NCBI RefSeq assembly: GCF_047528295.1 | Contig: NZ_CP180001.1 | Span: 868,001-932,000, forward strand | Origin: Peptacetobacter sp900550335 | GTDB lineage: Bacteria; Bacillota; Clostridia; Peptostreptococcales; Peptostreptococcaceae | Length of the DNA: 64,000 bases | Direction: 5' to 3' | In this document: in pieces, positions 18,677 to 28,687 of the stretch | Position numbering within the stretch: the first letter of the stretch is position 1 | Layout of the letters: every line of letters begins with the position of its first letter | Translations under genes and position numbers: made by a program | The notes under the pieces: generated by a model | What the model saw: the letters and a program-made list of their open reading frames with translations, nothing else | Told to the model about the DNA's origin: nothing | The model's database searches: none

Positions 18677-19699
18677 ATGAGAAACTTAATAGAGATACAG
18701 AAAAAGCTCATACCAAATGCGATAGAGCTTATGGAAAAAAGGTATATAATACTCAGACAAATATCTCTTAGCCAGCCAATTGGAAGAAGAACTCTTTCAA
18801 ATCGTCTAGGAATAAGCGAAAGGGTGGCAAGAACAGAGACAGAGTTTTTAAAAGAGCAAGGTCTGATAAATGTAGCTGTATCGGGAATGACTGTAACAGA
18901 AGAAGGAGAAGAACTTCTTAAAAAATTAAAAGATGTTATGGTCGATATAATGGGAATAACAAACCTTCAAGAACAGGTTAGAGAAAAGCTTGGAATCAAG
19001 AAAGTAATAGTTGTCCCTAGAAACTGCGAAGATGACGAAACAGTTTTAAAAGATGTAGCTAAGGAAGGCTCAGAGTACTTCTTAAGTGTCTTAAAAGATG
19101 GAGATAAGGTAGCGATAACTGGTGGAACAACAATGCTAGAATTTGCAGATGCTGTGAAAACAGAAAAAAAATACAGTGATTCGCTGGTAGTTCCTGCTAG
19201 AGGAAGTGTTGGGACAGAGGTTGAAACTCAGTCAAACAGCATAACAGCTATGTTAGGAAAAAATATCCACTCTGATTATGAACTACTTCATATTCCAGAC
19301 GAGCTTGGAGAAGATGCTATGAGAACTCTAGCACAGATTCCAGATATAAGAAGAACTTTAAAGCATATAACTGAGACAGATATATTAGTTTTCAGTATAG
19401 GAAGAGCTGACACAATGGCAGAGAGAAGAAATTTAGATGAAAATCAGAGAAAAGTTATTCTCAATAATAAAGCAGTTGGAGAAGCTTTTGGTTATTACTT
19501 CGATAAAAATGGAAATGTGGTACACAGACTTAGTACAGTAGGTATAGATCTTGAAACCTATACAAAAGTAAAAGAGAATATTTTGATATTTGCCGGAGTC
19601 GAAAAAGTAGAGGCTTTCATGGCAGTATCTGAAATAAACAAGAACTTAGTTCTTATAACAGATGAGCTTAGTGCTCAGAAAATACTTGAATATAAATAA
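18677..19699 (+). CDS. cggR: central glycolytic genes regulator CggR (SorC family)
   Basis: Repressor of the gap operon, relieved by fructose-1,6-bisphosphate in Bacillus. The 340 residues have an N-terminal winged helix (SQPIGRRTLSNRLGISERVARTETEFLKEQG, about 35-65 read in parts) and a sugar-phosphate sensor domain with ITGGTTMLEFADA (about 154-166) and the GRADTM...GEAFGYYFD segment typical of SorC-family effector domains. ATG 18677 follows AAGGAG. It heads cggR-gap-pgk-tpiA-gpmI, and an inverted GGGACT repeat upstream is its likely autoregulatory site. Confidence 0.93.
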   Translation: MRNLIEIQKKLIPNAIELMEKRYIILRQISLSQPIGRRTLSNRLGISERVARTETEFLKEQGLINVAVSGMTVTEEGEELLKKLKDVMVDIMGITNLQEQVREKLGIKKVIVVPRNCEDDETVLKDVAKEGSEYFLSVLKDGDKVAITGGTTMLEFADAVKTEKKYSDSLVVPARGSVGTEVETQSNSITAMLGKNIHSDYELLHIPDELGEDAMRTLAQIPDIRRTLKHITETDILVFSIGRADTMAERRNLDENQRKVILNNKAVGEAFGYYFDKNGNVVHRLSTVGIDLETYTKVKENILIFAGVEKVEAFMAVSEINKNLVLITDELSAQKILEYK

Positions 19700-19760
19700 G
19701 TATATAATTACGGTAAAGCCGCAAAAATAAAATTTTTAATTAACTTTAGGAGGTAGCGAC

Positions 19761-20768
19761 ATGGTAAAAGTAGCTATAAATGGTTTTGGTAGAATAGGTA
19801 GATTAGCATTAAGAAAGATGATGGAACAGCCAGAAAAATTCGATGTAGTGGCAATAAATGACTTAACAGATGCAAAAATGCTTGCACATTTATTCAAATA
19901 CGATACAGCACAGGGAAGATTCAATGGTGAAATAGAAGTTAAAGAAGGTGCTTTCGTAGTTAACGGAAAAGAAATACAGGTAACAGCAGAAAGAAATCCT
20001 GAAAACTTACCTTGGAAAGAATTAAACGTTGATATAGTTCTTGAATGTACAGGATTCTTCACTTCAAAAGATAAAGCAGAAGCTCATATAAAAGCAGGTG
20101 CTAAAAAAGTTGTTATATCAGCTCCAGCAACAGGAGATTTAAAAACAATAGTTTACAACGTAAACAGTGATATATTAGATGGTACAGAAACAGTTATATC
20201 TGGTGCTTCTTGTACAACAAACTGCTTAGCTCCAATGGCTAAAGCATTAAACGACAAATTCACTTTAGAAAAAGGTTTAATGACAACTATACATGCTTAC
20301 ACTAATGACCAGAACACATTAGATGGCCCTCATCCAAAAGGAGATTTAAGAAGAGCTAGAGCTGCAGCTGGAAACATAGTTCCTAACACAACTGGTGCTG
20401 CAAAAGCTATAGGTTTAGTTATACCAGAATTAAACGGTAAATTAGACGGAGCTGCACAGAGAGTTCCAGTAGTAACTGGTTCATTAACTGAATTAGTTTG
20501 TACTTTAGGTAAAAAAGTTACAGTTGAAGAAGTAAATGCAGCAATGAAAGAAGCAGCTAACGAATCATTCGGATACAACGAAGACATGATAGTATCTTCT
20601 GATATAGTTGGTATGAGCTACGGATCATTATTCGATGCTACTCAGACAAGAGTTATGGAAGTAGACGGACAGCAGTTAGTTAAAGTTGTTTCTTGGTACG
20701 ATAACGAAATGTCTTACACTTCTCAGTTAATAAGAACATTAGGATACTTTGCAGGATTAAGCAAATAA
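19761..20768 (+). CDS. gap: glyceraldehyde-3-phosphate dehydrogenase, type I
   Basis: NAD-dependent oxidation and phosphorylation of glyceraldehyde-3-phosphate. NAD-binding INGFGRIGR (5-13), catalytic Cys in SGASCTTNC (about 152), the catalytic His in the following segment, and DNTTGAAKA-like PNTTGAAKA near 207. 335 residues, normal length. AGGAGG lies 6 bases before ATG. Codon use is that of a highly expressed gene (Gln almost always CAG). 62 bases after cggR. Confidence 0.98.
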   Translation: MVKVAINGFGRIGRLALRKMMEQPEKFDVVAINDLTDAKMLAHLFKYDTAQGRFNGEIEVKEGAFVVNGKEIQVTAERNPENLPWKELNVDIVLECTGFFTSKDKAEAHIKAGAKKVVISAPATGDLKTIVYNVNSDILDGTETVISGASCTTNCLAPMAKALNDKFTLEKGLMTTIHAYTNDQNTLDGPHPKGDLRRARAAAGNIVPNTTGAAKAIGLVIPELNGKLDGAAQRVPVVTGSLTELVCTLGKKVTVEEVNAAMKEAANESFGYNEDMIVSSDIVGMSYGSLFDATQTRVMEVDGQQLVKVVSWYDNEMSYTSQLIRTLGYFAGLSK

Positions 20769-20881
20769 TTTAAAATTGTTAACCTATATACACTTTATAA
20801 TATAAAACTTGAATACATTTAAACCTTAATATGATGTATGTACCCCCATACATACAGAGTTATTAATGTACTTCAGACGAA

Positions 20882-20929
20882 AAAAGTCCTAGTTTGTAGT
20901 TTTGTTACTGCGGACTCGGGCTTTTTTTG
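20882..20929 (+). terminator. terminator or partial attenuator between gap and pgk
   Basis: AAAAGTCCTAGT and ACTCGGGCTTT pair with wobble, followed by seven T. A second small hairpin with TGTATGT/ACATAC arms lies at 20834-20855. The pair may lower expression of pgk-tpiA-gpmI relative to gap, or a separate pgk promoter may follow (TATAAT near 20984). Confidence 0.7.
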
Positions 20930-21048
20930 TAAATACGGAAAAATCAAATAATAAACATAAAATATAAATAATATGGTATATTTATAATAGGGAAGTGTGA
21001 TTAAGTCATACTTTAAAAAAATACTTCAAATAAAAGGAGAAATTACTT

Positions 21049-22248
21049 ATGTCAATGCTTAACAAAAAAACAATCGAAGATATACAGGTTGCAGGTAAAA
21101 GAGTTCTAGTAAGATGCGACTTCAATGTACCACTAAAAGATGGTGTAATAACTGATGAAAACAGATTAAATGGTGCACTACCAACAATAAAATACCTTAT
21201 AGACCACAATGCTAGAGTAATACTTTGCTCACACTTAGGTAAACCAAAGGGAGAAGCAAAACCAGAATTATCTTTAGCACCAGTAGCAAAAAGATTATCT
21301 GAAATGTTAGGACAGGAAGTAAAATTCGCTGCAGACGACTGTGTAGTAGGAGAAAATGCTAAAAAAGCAGCTGCAGAAATGAAAGACGGAGAGGTAATAT
21401 TACTTCAGAATACAAGATACAGAAAAGAAGAAACTAAAAATGAAGAAAACTTCTCAAAAGAATTAGCATCACTTGCAGAAATATTTGTAAACGATGCTTT
21501 CGGTACTGCTCATAGAGCTCACTGCTCAACAGTAGGTGCTGGTGAATTCTTAGAAGAAAGAGCTTGCGGATACTTAATACAGAAAGAATTAAAATTCTTA
21601 GGAGAAGCTGTTGAAACTCCAGAAAGACCATTCGTTGCAATATTAGGTGGAGCAAAAGTTTCTGATAAATTAGGTGTTATAAACAACTTATTAGACAAAG
21701 TTGATACACTTATAATAGGTGGAGGAATGGGATATACATTCCTTAAAGCAATGGGACATGAAATAGGAAACTCACTTTGTGAAGAAGATAAAATAGATTA
21801 CGTAAAAGAAATGATGGCTAAAGCTGAAGCTAAAGGTGTTAAATTATTATTACCAATAGATGTAACTTACGCTGCTAAATTTGGAGAAAATGAAACTCCA
21901 ATGATATCTGAAGGAAGAGATATACCAGCTGACTGTGAAGGTCTTGATATAGGACCGAAAACTGCTGAATTATTCGCTAATGAAGTTAAAGCAGCTAAAA
22001 CAGTTGTATGGAACGGACCAATGGGTGTATTCGAATTCAAAAACTTCGCAAAAGGTACTGAAGCAGTAGCAAAAGCTATGGCAGAAACAGAAGCCGTTAC
22101 TATAATAGGTGGTGGAGACTCTGCAGCAGCTGTTAACCAGATGGGATTCGGAGATAAAATGACTCACATATCTACAGGTGGTGGAGCTTCTCTTGAATTC
22201 TTAGAAGGAAAAGAATTACCAGGTATAGCTTCTTTAGACGCAAAATAA
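21049..22248 (+). CDS. pgk: phosphoglycerate kinase
   Basis: Transfers phosphate from 1,3-bisphosphoglycerate to ADP. The 399-residue protein shows the signature RVLVRCDFNVPL (about 19-30), CSHLGKPKG, the substrate-binding HRAHCSTVG, and ATP-site segments LGGAKVSDKLGV and GGGDSAAAV near the C-terminus. ATG 21049 has AAAGGAG upstream; the ATG two codons later is possible. 280 bases after gap with a terminator-like hairpin between. Confidence 0.98.
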   Translation: MSMLNKKTIEDIQVAGKRVLVRCDFNVPLKDGVITDENRLNGALPTIKYLIDHNARVILCSHLGKPKGEAKPELSLAPVAKRLSEMLGQEVKFAADDCVVGENAKKAAAEMKDGEVILLQNTRYRKEETKNEENFSKELASLAEIFVNDAFGTAHRAHCSTVGAGEFLEERACGYLIQKELKFLGEAVETPERPFVAILGGAKVSDKLGVINNLLDKVDTLIIGGGMGYTFLKAMGHEIGNSLCEEDKIDYVKEMMAKAEAKGVKLLLPIDVTYAAKFGENETPMISEGRDIPADCEGLDIGPKTAELFANEVKAAKTVVWNGPMGVFEFKNFAKGTEAVAKAMAETEAVTIIGGGDSAAAVNQMGFGDKMTHISTGGGASLEFLEGKELPGIASLDAK

Positions 22249-22293
22249 GAAGAACATACTATAAAATAGATAAAATTTTGGAGGAATAAAAAC

Positions 22294-23037
22294 ATGAGAA
22301 AACCTATAATAGCAGGAAACTGGAAAATGAATAAAACTATAAAAGAAGCTTTAGAATTCGCTGAAGCAGTTAAAGGAAAAACTTGCCCAGATAAAGCTGA
22401 AGCAGTTATATGTGCACCTTTCACATTATTAAAAGACCTTAAAGAAGCAGTAGCAGGTACTGATATAAAAATAGGTGCTCAGAATATGCACTTTGAAGAT
22501 AACGGAGCTTTCACTGGAGAAGTTGCACCAGCAATGCTTAAAGAAATAGGTATGGACTATGTTATAATAGGACATTCTGAAAGAAGACAGTACTTCAATG
22601 AAACTGATGAAACAGTAAACAAAAAAGTATTAAAAGCTTTAGAAGTTGGTATAGATCCAATAGTTTGCTGTGGTGAAACATTAGAAGAAAGAGAAGCTGA
22701 TAAAACTAAAGATGTAGTTAAAGTTCAGGTTGAAGCAGCTCTTAAAGATGTAGCTAAAGAAGATTTAGCTAAAGTTGTAATAGCTTACGAACCAATATGG
22801 GCTATAGGAACTGGAAAAACTGCAACTTCAGAACAGGCAAACGACGTAATAGCTTACATAAGAGAAGTTGTTAAAGGATTATATGGAGAATTAGCAGAAG
22901 AAGTTAGAATACAGTATGGTGGTTCTGTTAAACCAGCAAATGTAGCTGAAATAATGGCTCAGAGCGATATAGACGGTGCATTAGTTGGTGGAGCAAGCTT
23001 AAAAGCTGAAGACTTCCTTGCATTACTTAACTTCTAA
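22294..23037 (+). CDS. tpiA: triose-phosphate isomerase
   Basis: Interconverts dihydroxyacetone phosphate and glyceraldehyde-3-phosphate. 247 residues with GNWKMNK (Lys, residues 8-14), catalytic His in IIGHSERRQ (about 95), catalytic Glu in AYEPIWAIGTGK (about 166) and phosphate-loop YGGSVKPANV. GGAGG ribosome site. 45 bases after pgk in the same operon. Confidence 0.98.
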   Translation: MRKPIIAGNWKMNKTIKEALEFAEAVKGKTCPDKAEAVICAPFTLLKDLKEAVAGTDIKIGAQNMHFEDNGAFTGEVAPAMLKEIGMDYVIIGHSERRQYFNETDETVNKKVLKALEVGIDPIVCCGETLEEREADKTKDVVKVQVEAALKDVAKEDLAKVVIAYEPIWAIGTGKTATSEQANDVIAYIREVVKGLYGELAEEVRIQYGGSVKPANVAEIMAQSDIDGALVGGASLKAEDFLALLNF

Positions 23038-23104
23038 TTACTACTATTAGATTAATTACGATAAGTGATAGATTTAAGAGTATAGTTTTTAAGGAGATAT
23101 AAAT

Positions 23105-24637
23105 ATGAAAAAACCAGTAGCATTAGTAATAATGGATGGATATGGATATTCTAAAGAACACGACGGAAATGCTATATACACAGCAAAAACTCCAAACTTA
23201 GATAGATTATCTACAGATTATCCATGTACTTTAATGAGAGCAAGTGGACTAGATGTAGGTCTTCCTGATGGCCAGATGGGTAACTCAGAAGTTGGTCATA
23301 CAAACATAGGAGCAGGAAGAATAGTATACCAGCCACTTACAAGAATAACAAAATCAATACATGACGGAGATTTCTTCACTAATGAAGTTCTTTGTCAGGC
23401 AATGGAAAATGCAAAAGAAAATGCACTACACATAATGGGATTATTATCTGATGGTGGAGTACATTCTCACATAGAACATTTAAAAGGTCTTTTAGACATG
23501 GCAGCTAAAAAAGGAGTAGAAAAAGTATATGTACATGCATTTACAGACGGTAGAGATACTGATCCAAGAAGTGCAATAGGATATGCTAAAGAAACTCTTG
23601 AAGCTATGAAAGAAGCTGGTGTCGGTGAATTTGCAACAGTATCAGGAAGATACTATGCAATGGATAGAGACAACAGATGGGAAAGAGTAGAACTTGCATA
23701 CAATGCAATGGTTAAAGGTGAGGGAAACAAATCAGAATGTATATTAGATGCTATAGAAAAATCTTACGCAGATGATATAAACGACGAATTTATAGTACCT
23801 ACAGTAATCGAAAAAGACGGTAAACCTGTAGCTACAATAAAAGAAAATGATTCTGTAATATTCTTCAACTTCAGACCAGATAGAGCAAGACAGATAACAA
23901 AAGCAATAGCTGTTAAAGATTTTGACGGATTCTCTAGAGAATTCTTCAATACATATTTCGTATGCTTAACTGAATACGATGCAGCTATAAACGACGATGT
24001 TAATGTAGCTTACAAACCTGAAACTCTTGTAAATACACTAGGTGAATACCTAGCTAAAAACGGAAAACTTCAGTTAAGAGCAGCAGAAACAGAAAAATAT
24101 GCTCACGTTACATTCTTCTTCAACGGCGGTGTAGAAGAACCAAACGAAGGAGAAGACAGACTATTAATACCTTCTCCAAAAGTAGCAACTTATGATTTAC
24201 AGCCAGAAATGTCTGCAAATGAACTTCTTGCAAATGTAGAAGAAAAATTAAACGAAGATAAATACGACTTCATAGTTGTAAACTTCGCAAACCCAGACAT
24301 GGTTGGACACACAGGAAGCATGGAAGCAGCAGTAAAAGCTGTTGAAACTGTTGACAAATGTGTTGGAGAATTAGCTGATAAGATAATAGCAAAAGGTGGA
24401 AGCCTAATAATAACTGCTGACCACGGAAATGCTGAACTTATGACAGATCCTGAAACAGGAAAAACTGTAACAGCTCACTCAACAAATCCAGTTCCATTTA
24501 TAGTGGCTGGAGAAGAATTTAAAGGAGCAAAACTTCTTGACGACGGAAGATTATCAGACATAGCTCCAACAGTACTTGACATGATGGGAATGGAACAGCC
24601 AAAAGAAATGACTGGTCACTCTCTAATAGTTAGATAA
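23105..24637 (+). CDS. gpmI: 2,3-bisphosphoglycerate-independent phosphoglycerate mutase
   Basis: Mn-dependent mutase converting 3- to 2-phosphoglycerate, alkaline-phosphatase superfamily. 510 residues; metal-site Asp in VIMDGYG (about 8-14), nucleophile Ser in QMGNSEVGHTNIG (about 61), FTDGRDTDPRSA, and the C-terminal ADHGNAE and TAHSTNPVPF metal ligands. Last glycolytic gene here: eno, which usually follows in relatives, is absent and an accessory operon starts 356 bases downstream. Confidence 0.97.
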   Translation: MKKPVALVIMDGYGYSKEHDGNAIYTAKTPNLDRLSTDYPCTLMRASGLDVGLPDGQMGNSEVGHTNIGAGRIVYQPLTRITKSIHDGDFFTNEVLCQAMENAKENALHIMGLLSDGGVHSHIEHLKGLLDMAAKKGVEKVYVHAFTDGRDTDPRSAIGYAKETLEAMKEAGVGEFATVSGRYYAMDRDNRWERVELAYNAMVKGEGNKSECILDAIEKSYADDINDEFIVPTVIEKDGKPVATIKENDSVIFFNFRPDRARQITKAIAVKDFDGFSREFFNTYFVCLTEYDAAINDDVNVAYKPETLVNTLGEYLAKNGKLQLRAAETEKYAHVTFFFNGGVEEPNEGEDRLLIPSPKVATYDLQPEMSANELLANVEEKLNEDKYDFIVVNFANPDMVGHTGSMEAAVKAVETVDKCVGELADKIIAKGGSLIITADHGNAELMTDPETGKTVTAHSTNPVPFIVAGEEFKGAKLLDDGRLSDIAPTVLDMMGMEQPKEMTGHSLIVR

Positions 24638-24700
24638 TTTGAATTGAGATTTAGAAAATTTGAATTGAGATTTAGAAAATTCGATTTGAGTATTTAATTG
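24638..24700 (+). repeat. short direct repeat after gpmI
   Basis: Two full copies and a partial third of a 21-base unit containing TTTGAATTGAGATTTAGAAAA. Non-coding; could mark a past recombination junction next to the inserted operon. Confidence 0.75.
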
Positions 24701-24852
24701 AATGTTTGAGTATTGAATAATTAAAAGAAAAGATATTAATATCTTATCCGAGTATAGATTACATAAAAAATATAATAAAATAAGAAAACTTTTAAAATTT
24801 ATCCATCAAATAAATTTTATCTATACAAGGACAAAGATTAATATAAACGGAT

Positions 24853-24887
24853 AGAGTCATTGCAATTTGCAGTGGCTCTTTTTCTTT
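24853..24887 (+). terminator. terminator of the glycolytic operon
   Basis: AGAGTCA...TGC and GCA...TGGCTCT pair, followed by TTTTCTTTT. It is 215 bases after gpmI and should insulate the accessory operon. Confidence 0.8.
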
Positions 24888-24915
24888 TGGAGAAAGTTAT
24901 TAATTATACATTGAA

Positions 24916-24944
24916 GTGAAATTCTAAATAAAAAATGTTATACT
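24916..24944 (+). promoter_or_regulatory. candidate promoter of the accessory operon
   Basis: GTGAAA (24916-24921), 17-base spacer, TATACT (24939-24944), 50 bases before the first start codon. The -35 matches four of six consensus bases. Confidence 0.4.
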
Positions 24945-24993
24945 ATAAATAGTTATAAAAATACAATATCAAAGTGTATAAGGAATGATTAAA

Positions 24994-25839
24994 ATGAAAA
25001 AATATGAGTTTATAGAATATTTATTGTTATCATTAGAAAATGAATTAGTCCAAAAAAAATTAATTGATATAATTTCGGATGCTGAAATAAAAATAAATGT
25101 GGAAAAGGATGATTCTTCTTCTAATGGTGAGCTAATAGAAGAAATAAGAAATTTAAAAGAATTATTAAATGTTAAAAATTTAGAAATAGACAAATTAAAT
25201 ATAGTATTAGAAGAAAGCAAAAAATCGATTGAAATATTAGAAGGAGAAAAATATGGATTAGAGAAGAAAAATAATGATATTTCAAATAAAAATAAAGAGC
25301 TAAAAATAATAATTGATGAAAAAGAGGAACTATTAAACATAAAAAATAGAGAGACTGATAAATTAAATTATGAAAATAAAATATTAAATGAGAAGATAGA
25401 TTTGTTAAATGGAAAATATAATAAGTTTGAAGAAATTTATGGGGTATATAACTTATTAGTGGAAAAAACAAGGGAAGAACTTAAGGGTATATACGGTGAT
25501 GATGGAGTAGAGAATTTCTTATTCAGAGGAATACAGTATCAAAATATTGAGATGCTTTGGGAGTATATGAGAAATAAAATTATTGAAAATGATATAGAAG
25601 ATATAAATAAAGTAAATAATATTTTTACATACTTTTTCGATAGATATAATGAATTATACAATGAGAAAATATACTCAAGAATGGAAACTAGTATAGGGGA
25701 TGAGTTTGACAATGATTTGCATGTAAGATTATGGGATAGTAGTGTAAGTGGAAAGATAAGCAATGTAATATTAGAAGGATATATAAATAATAATACGGGT
25801 AGAATAGAAAAAAAATCATTAGTGGAGGTAAGAAAATAA
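24994..25839 (+). CDS. coiled-coil protein with GrpE-like C-terminal head
   Basis: 281 residues. About 40-150 are a long charged coiled coil (heptads of Leu/Ile with Lys/Glu). The last 55 residues read GDEFDNDLH ... ISNVILEGY ... SLVEVRK, matching the pattern of the GrpE beta-wing head (GxxFDPxxH, GY, V-x-V). GrpE is the nucleotide exchange factor of DnaK, so this is probably a dedicated exchange factor for the Hsp70-like protein encoded two bases downstream. ATG 24994 has AAGGA 9 bases upstream; ATG 24985 would be too close. First gene of a tight operon. Gln codons are mostly CAA, unlike the neighbouring glycolytic genes. GrpE likeness is by eye and needs a profile search. Confidence 0.6.
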   Translation: MKKYEFIEYLLLSLENELVQKKLIDIISDAEIKINVEKDDSSSNGELIEEIRNLKELLNVKNLEIDKLNIVLEESKKSIEILEGEKYGLEKKNNDISNKNKELKIIIDEKEELLNIKNRETDKLNYENKILNEKIDLLNGKYNKFEEIYGVYNLLVEKTREELKGIYGDDGVENFLFRGIQYQNIEMLWEYMRNKIIENDIEDINKVNNIFTYFFDRYNELYNEKIYSRMETSIGDEFDNDLHVRLWDSSVSGKISNVILEGYINNNTGRIEKKSLVEVRK

Positions 25840-25840
25840 T

Positions 25841-28675
25841 ATGTTTACAAAGGATGTTAATTTTATAGAGGTTGATGTTGAGGAATATATTAATAATTTT
25901 AATAAGATTCTATCTAAGATGTTAAAAGAAGCTATAGGACTTATAAATTCAAATAATAAAATAGTAAAACTGAATAATTTAGAATATGATTATGATGTAG
26001 AAAATGGTTCTATGTATTTAAATCTAGCTAAAAATAGAATAGCTAATTATTATGGAGCTGAAAGAAATAAATACGAGATAGAAAAAGATATATATAATAC
26101 ATTGAATTTAAATAAAAACTTTAAGTGGAGAATTATGAACAAGAAAGAAACTTTAAAAATAGCACTTAAGTCTAAAAGAATTCAATATATAGATTTAATA
26201 GGTAATGCATCAGAAACGTCTTTATTATCGTATGAGGAAAATGGGAATATAAAATCTATGAATGTTGAGCTTACTCCAATACAAGTTCTTGATAGAAATG
26301 ATAAAGCATATTTAATTATACCAACATGTACATTAATAGAAGAAAAAGACAAGCGATTACAGGAAAATTATGTACTTAAAATATGGATAAAAAACAAATT
26401 AATTCCGTGGGAAACTAGTTTAGAAAAAGAATATAAAATAATAGAAAATTTATCAAAATATGATGTTATAGATGTAGATGAAAATTCTATATTTATAAAT
26501 AAAAAGAAATTTACCGAAATATTTGCTTCATCTGAAATAAAAGAATTAATTTCAGATGAAAAAATAAATCAAGAAAAGAATTATCTATTAGAATGTGATA
26601 AGATAAGAGCCGATATTGAAGAATATGATGAAAAAATACTTACTGATCCAAATAGAGGACATTGGGATTTATATACTGTAAAGGATAGCGAGGATTATGT
26701 AAAAATACCTATAGAAACACCGATGATTGCTAGAAATCCAAAGGCGGATATAAAATATGGCGGTGTAGTAGGGATAGATTTTGGTACAAAAAGTACTGTG
26801 GTAGTACACCAAGAAGACAGCGAGTATACTCTTCCTATGAGAGTTGGGATAGGCCAGTTTAGAAAGAAAATAGATAGTAAACATTATGAAAATCCAACTG
26901 TTATGGAATTTATAAATCTTGATGAATTTGAAAAAGACTACAAGGCAGCAGAAGGAAGACCAAAAACAAAATGGGAAGATGTAACAATATCTCATACTGC
27001 ATTTTCAAGTTTTATGAATAGTAAAAGTGATGAATACTATGCATATTTTAGTGAGTTAAAGCAGTGGTGTAGTGGAAAAAATAAAAGAATTAGAATAAGA
27101 GATAAAAATAAGAAAATATATGATTTACCGCCATTTATAGAAATAAAAGGTAGCGATTTTGATCCTATAGAGATTTATGCCTATTACTTAGGTTTGTATA
27201 TAAATAATATGCACAATGGAATTTACTTAGATTATATACTTTCATTCCCTATTACGTATGAGAAGGAAGTGAAAGATAAAGTAGTAGAGTCATTTGAAAG
27301 AGGAATAAAGAAATCTCTTCCGAGTCAAATTATAGAAGATGAAGAGGTTATGGAATCGTTTAGGGTATCTGAAGGAGCTAGTGAACCAGCAGCATATGCT
27401 ATTTCGGCACTTCAAGAATATGGATTTGAGCCAGAAGATGAAGAAAATATATTCTATGGTGTATTCGATTTTGGTGGCGGAACTACAGATTTTGACTTTG
27501 GTATATTTAGAGAAGCAAACGGAAAAAGAGAAAGAAAATATGATTTCGTGATTGAACATTTTGGAGCAGGTGGAGATAGGTATCTAGGCGGAGAAAATTT
27601 ATTGGAGCTTATGGCATTTGAATTACTTAAGAAAAATTCGGATATTTTAAGAGAGAAAAATATAACATTTTTACTTCCTCCAGAATCTAAAAAGTTCCCA
27701 GGAAGTGAAGTGCTTTTAAGTGAATCACAAGAAGCAAAAATAAATATGAGACACGTGATGGAAAAACTAAGACCTCTTTGGGAAAGAAAAGATAATTATA
27801 AAGAGGAATATTCTAAGGGAATAATCGCTACAAATATGTTTGATAAAAATGGAAATATAGTAACAAACTTCCAATTAAAAATAGATGAGAAAGAATTGGA
27901 GGATATATTAAGAGAAAGAATAGAGAAAGGGGTTAGAAACTTCTTCGAATCACTTAGAATGGCATTTGATAATGAAAAGATAAGTGACGTGAAAAAAATA
28001 AATATATTCTTAGCAGGGAACTCAAGTAAATCAGATATAGTACGAGAAATGTTTGAGGAATATATAAAGAGAGAGTCTGAGGAAATAATAAAATCAAATA
28101 TAAATGTAGAAGATAAATCTAACTTAGAGAAAGAATTAAAAGAAAATAAAATATTTGAAGTATTCCCACCTCTTGGAACAGAAGAAGCATATAAGCTACA
28201 AGAAGAGTTAGGTATTGAAGTATGTAGAGATAATTTCAAAAAACCTACAGGAAAAACTGGAGTAGCTTTTGGTATTGTAGAAAGTAGACCTGGTGGAAGA
28301 ATAAAAGTTATAAATATGAATCAGGAAAACAAAGAGGCTAAATTTAGATTCTTTGTTGGAGAAAATAGAAGAAAGAAATTTAAGTATATTATATCTACAG
28401 AAAGTAAGTACAACGAGTGGGTTGAATTTACTGATGCATACGAAGAAGATTTTGAGATTTATTATACTTCTCTTCCTGAAGCGAGTACGAATAGTTTAGC
28501 TATATCAGATGTATTGAGAATAAAATGTAGATTAAAAGAAACTTTTGAAGATAACGATGTATTTGTATATTTAAGACCAATAACTCCGACAGAAGTAGAG
28601 TATGTAGTTGCAAAAGAAGAAGGAATAAAAAATAATGAATACTTAACAGAAGTAGTAAAAATACAATTAAATTAA
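25841..28675 (+). CDS. Hsp70/actin-fold ATPase (DnaK-like), large variant
   Basis: 944 residues. An N-terminal region of about 300 residues has no recognised domain. The Hsp70-type nucleotide domain follows: phosphate 1 VVGIDFGTKST (about 309), connect segment SEGASEPAAYA (about 505-515), phosphate 2 FDFGGGTTDF (about 540) and adenosine motif IFLAGNSSKSD (about 722). The C-terminal 100 or so residues do not look like the DnaK peptide-binding domain or lid. It is therefore a divergent Hsp70, not the housekeeping DnaK. Starts 2 bases after the GrpE-like gene; followed 12 bases later by a HerA-type ATPase. No J-protein is present. Substrate and role unknown; probably an ATP-driven switch or assembly factor for the operon. 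Confidence 0.85.
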   Translation: MFTKDVNFIEVDVEEYINNFNKILSKMLKEAIGLINSNNKIVKLNNLEYDYDVENGSMYLNLAKNRIANYYGAERNKYEIEKDIYNTLNLNKNFKWRIMNKKETLKIALKSKRIQYIDLIGNASETSLLSYEENGNIKSMNVELTPIQVLDRNDKAYLIIPTCTLIEEKDKRLQENYVLKIWIKNKLIPWETSLEKEYKIIENLSKYDVIDVDENSIFINKKKFTEIFASSEIKELISDEKINQEKNYLLECDKIRADIEEYDEKILTDPNRGHWDLYTVKDSEDYVKIPIETPMIARNPKADIKYGGVVGIDFGTKSTVVVHQEDSEYTLPMRVGIGQFRKKIDSKHYENPTVMEFINLDEFEKDYKAAEGRPKTKWEDVTISHTAFSSFMNSKSDEYYAYFSELKQWCSGKNKRIRIRDKNKKIYDLPPFIEIKGSDFDPIEIYAYYLGLYINNMHNGIYLDYILSFPITYEKEVKDKVVESFERGIKKSLPSQIIEDEEVMESFRVSEGASEPAAYAISALQEYGFEPEDEENIFYGVFDFGGGTTDFDFGIFREANGKRERKYDFVIEHFGAGGDRYLGGENLLELMAFELLKKNSDILREKNITFLLPPESKKFPGSEVLLSESQEAKINMRHVMEKLRPLWERKDNYKEEYSKGIIATNMFDKNGNIVTNFQLKIDEKELEDILRERIEKGVRNFFESLRMAFDNEKISDVKKINIFLAGNSSKSDIVREMFEEYIKRESEEIIKSNINVEDKSNLEKELKENKIFEVFPPLGTEEAYKLQEELGIEVCRDNFKKPTGKTGVAFGIVESRPGGRIKVINMNQENKEAKFRFFVGENRRKKFKYIISTESKYNEWVEFTDAYEEDFEIYYTSLPEASTNSLAISDVLRIKCRLKETFEDNDVFVYLRPITPTEVEYVVAKEEGIKNNEYLTEVVKIQLN

Positions 28676-28687
28676 GGGTGACTATAA

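Noticed and set aside
25841..28675. Calling the Hsp70-like gene dnaK
   Set aside because: It has a 300-residue unknown N-terminus, no recognisable peptide-binding domain and no dnaJ or hrcA neighbours.
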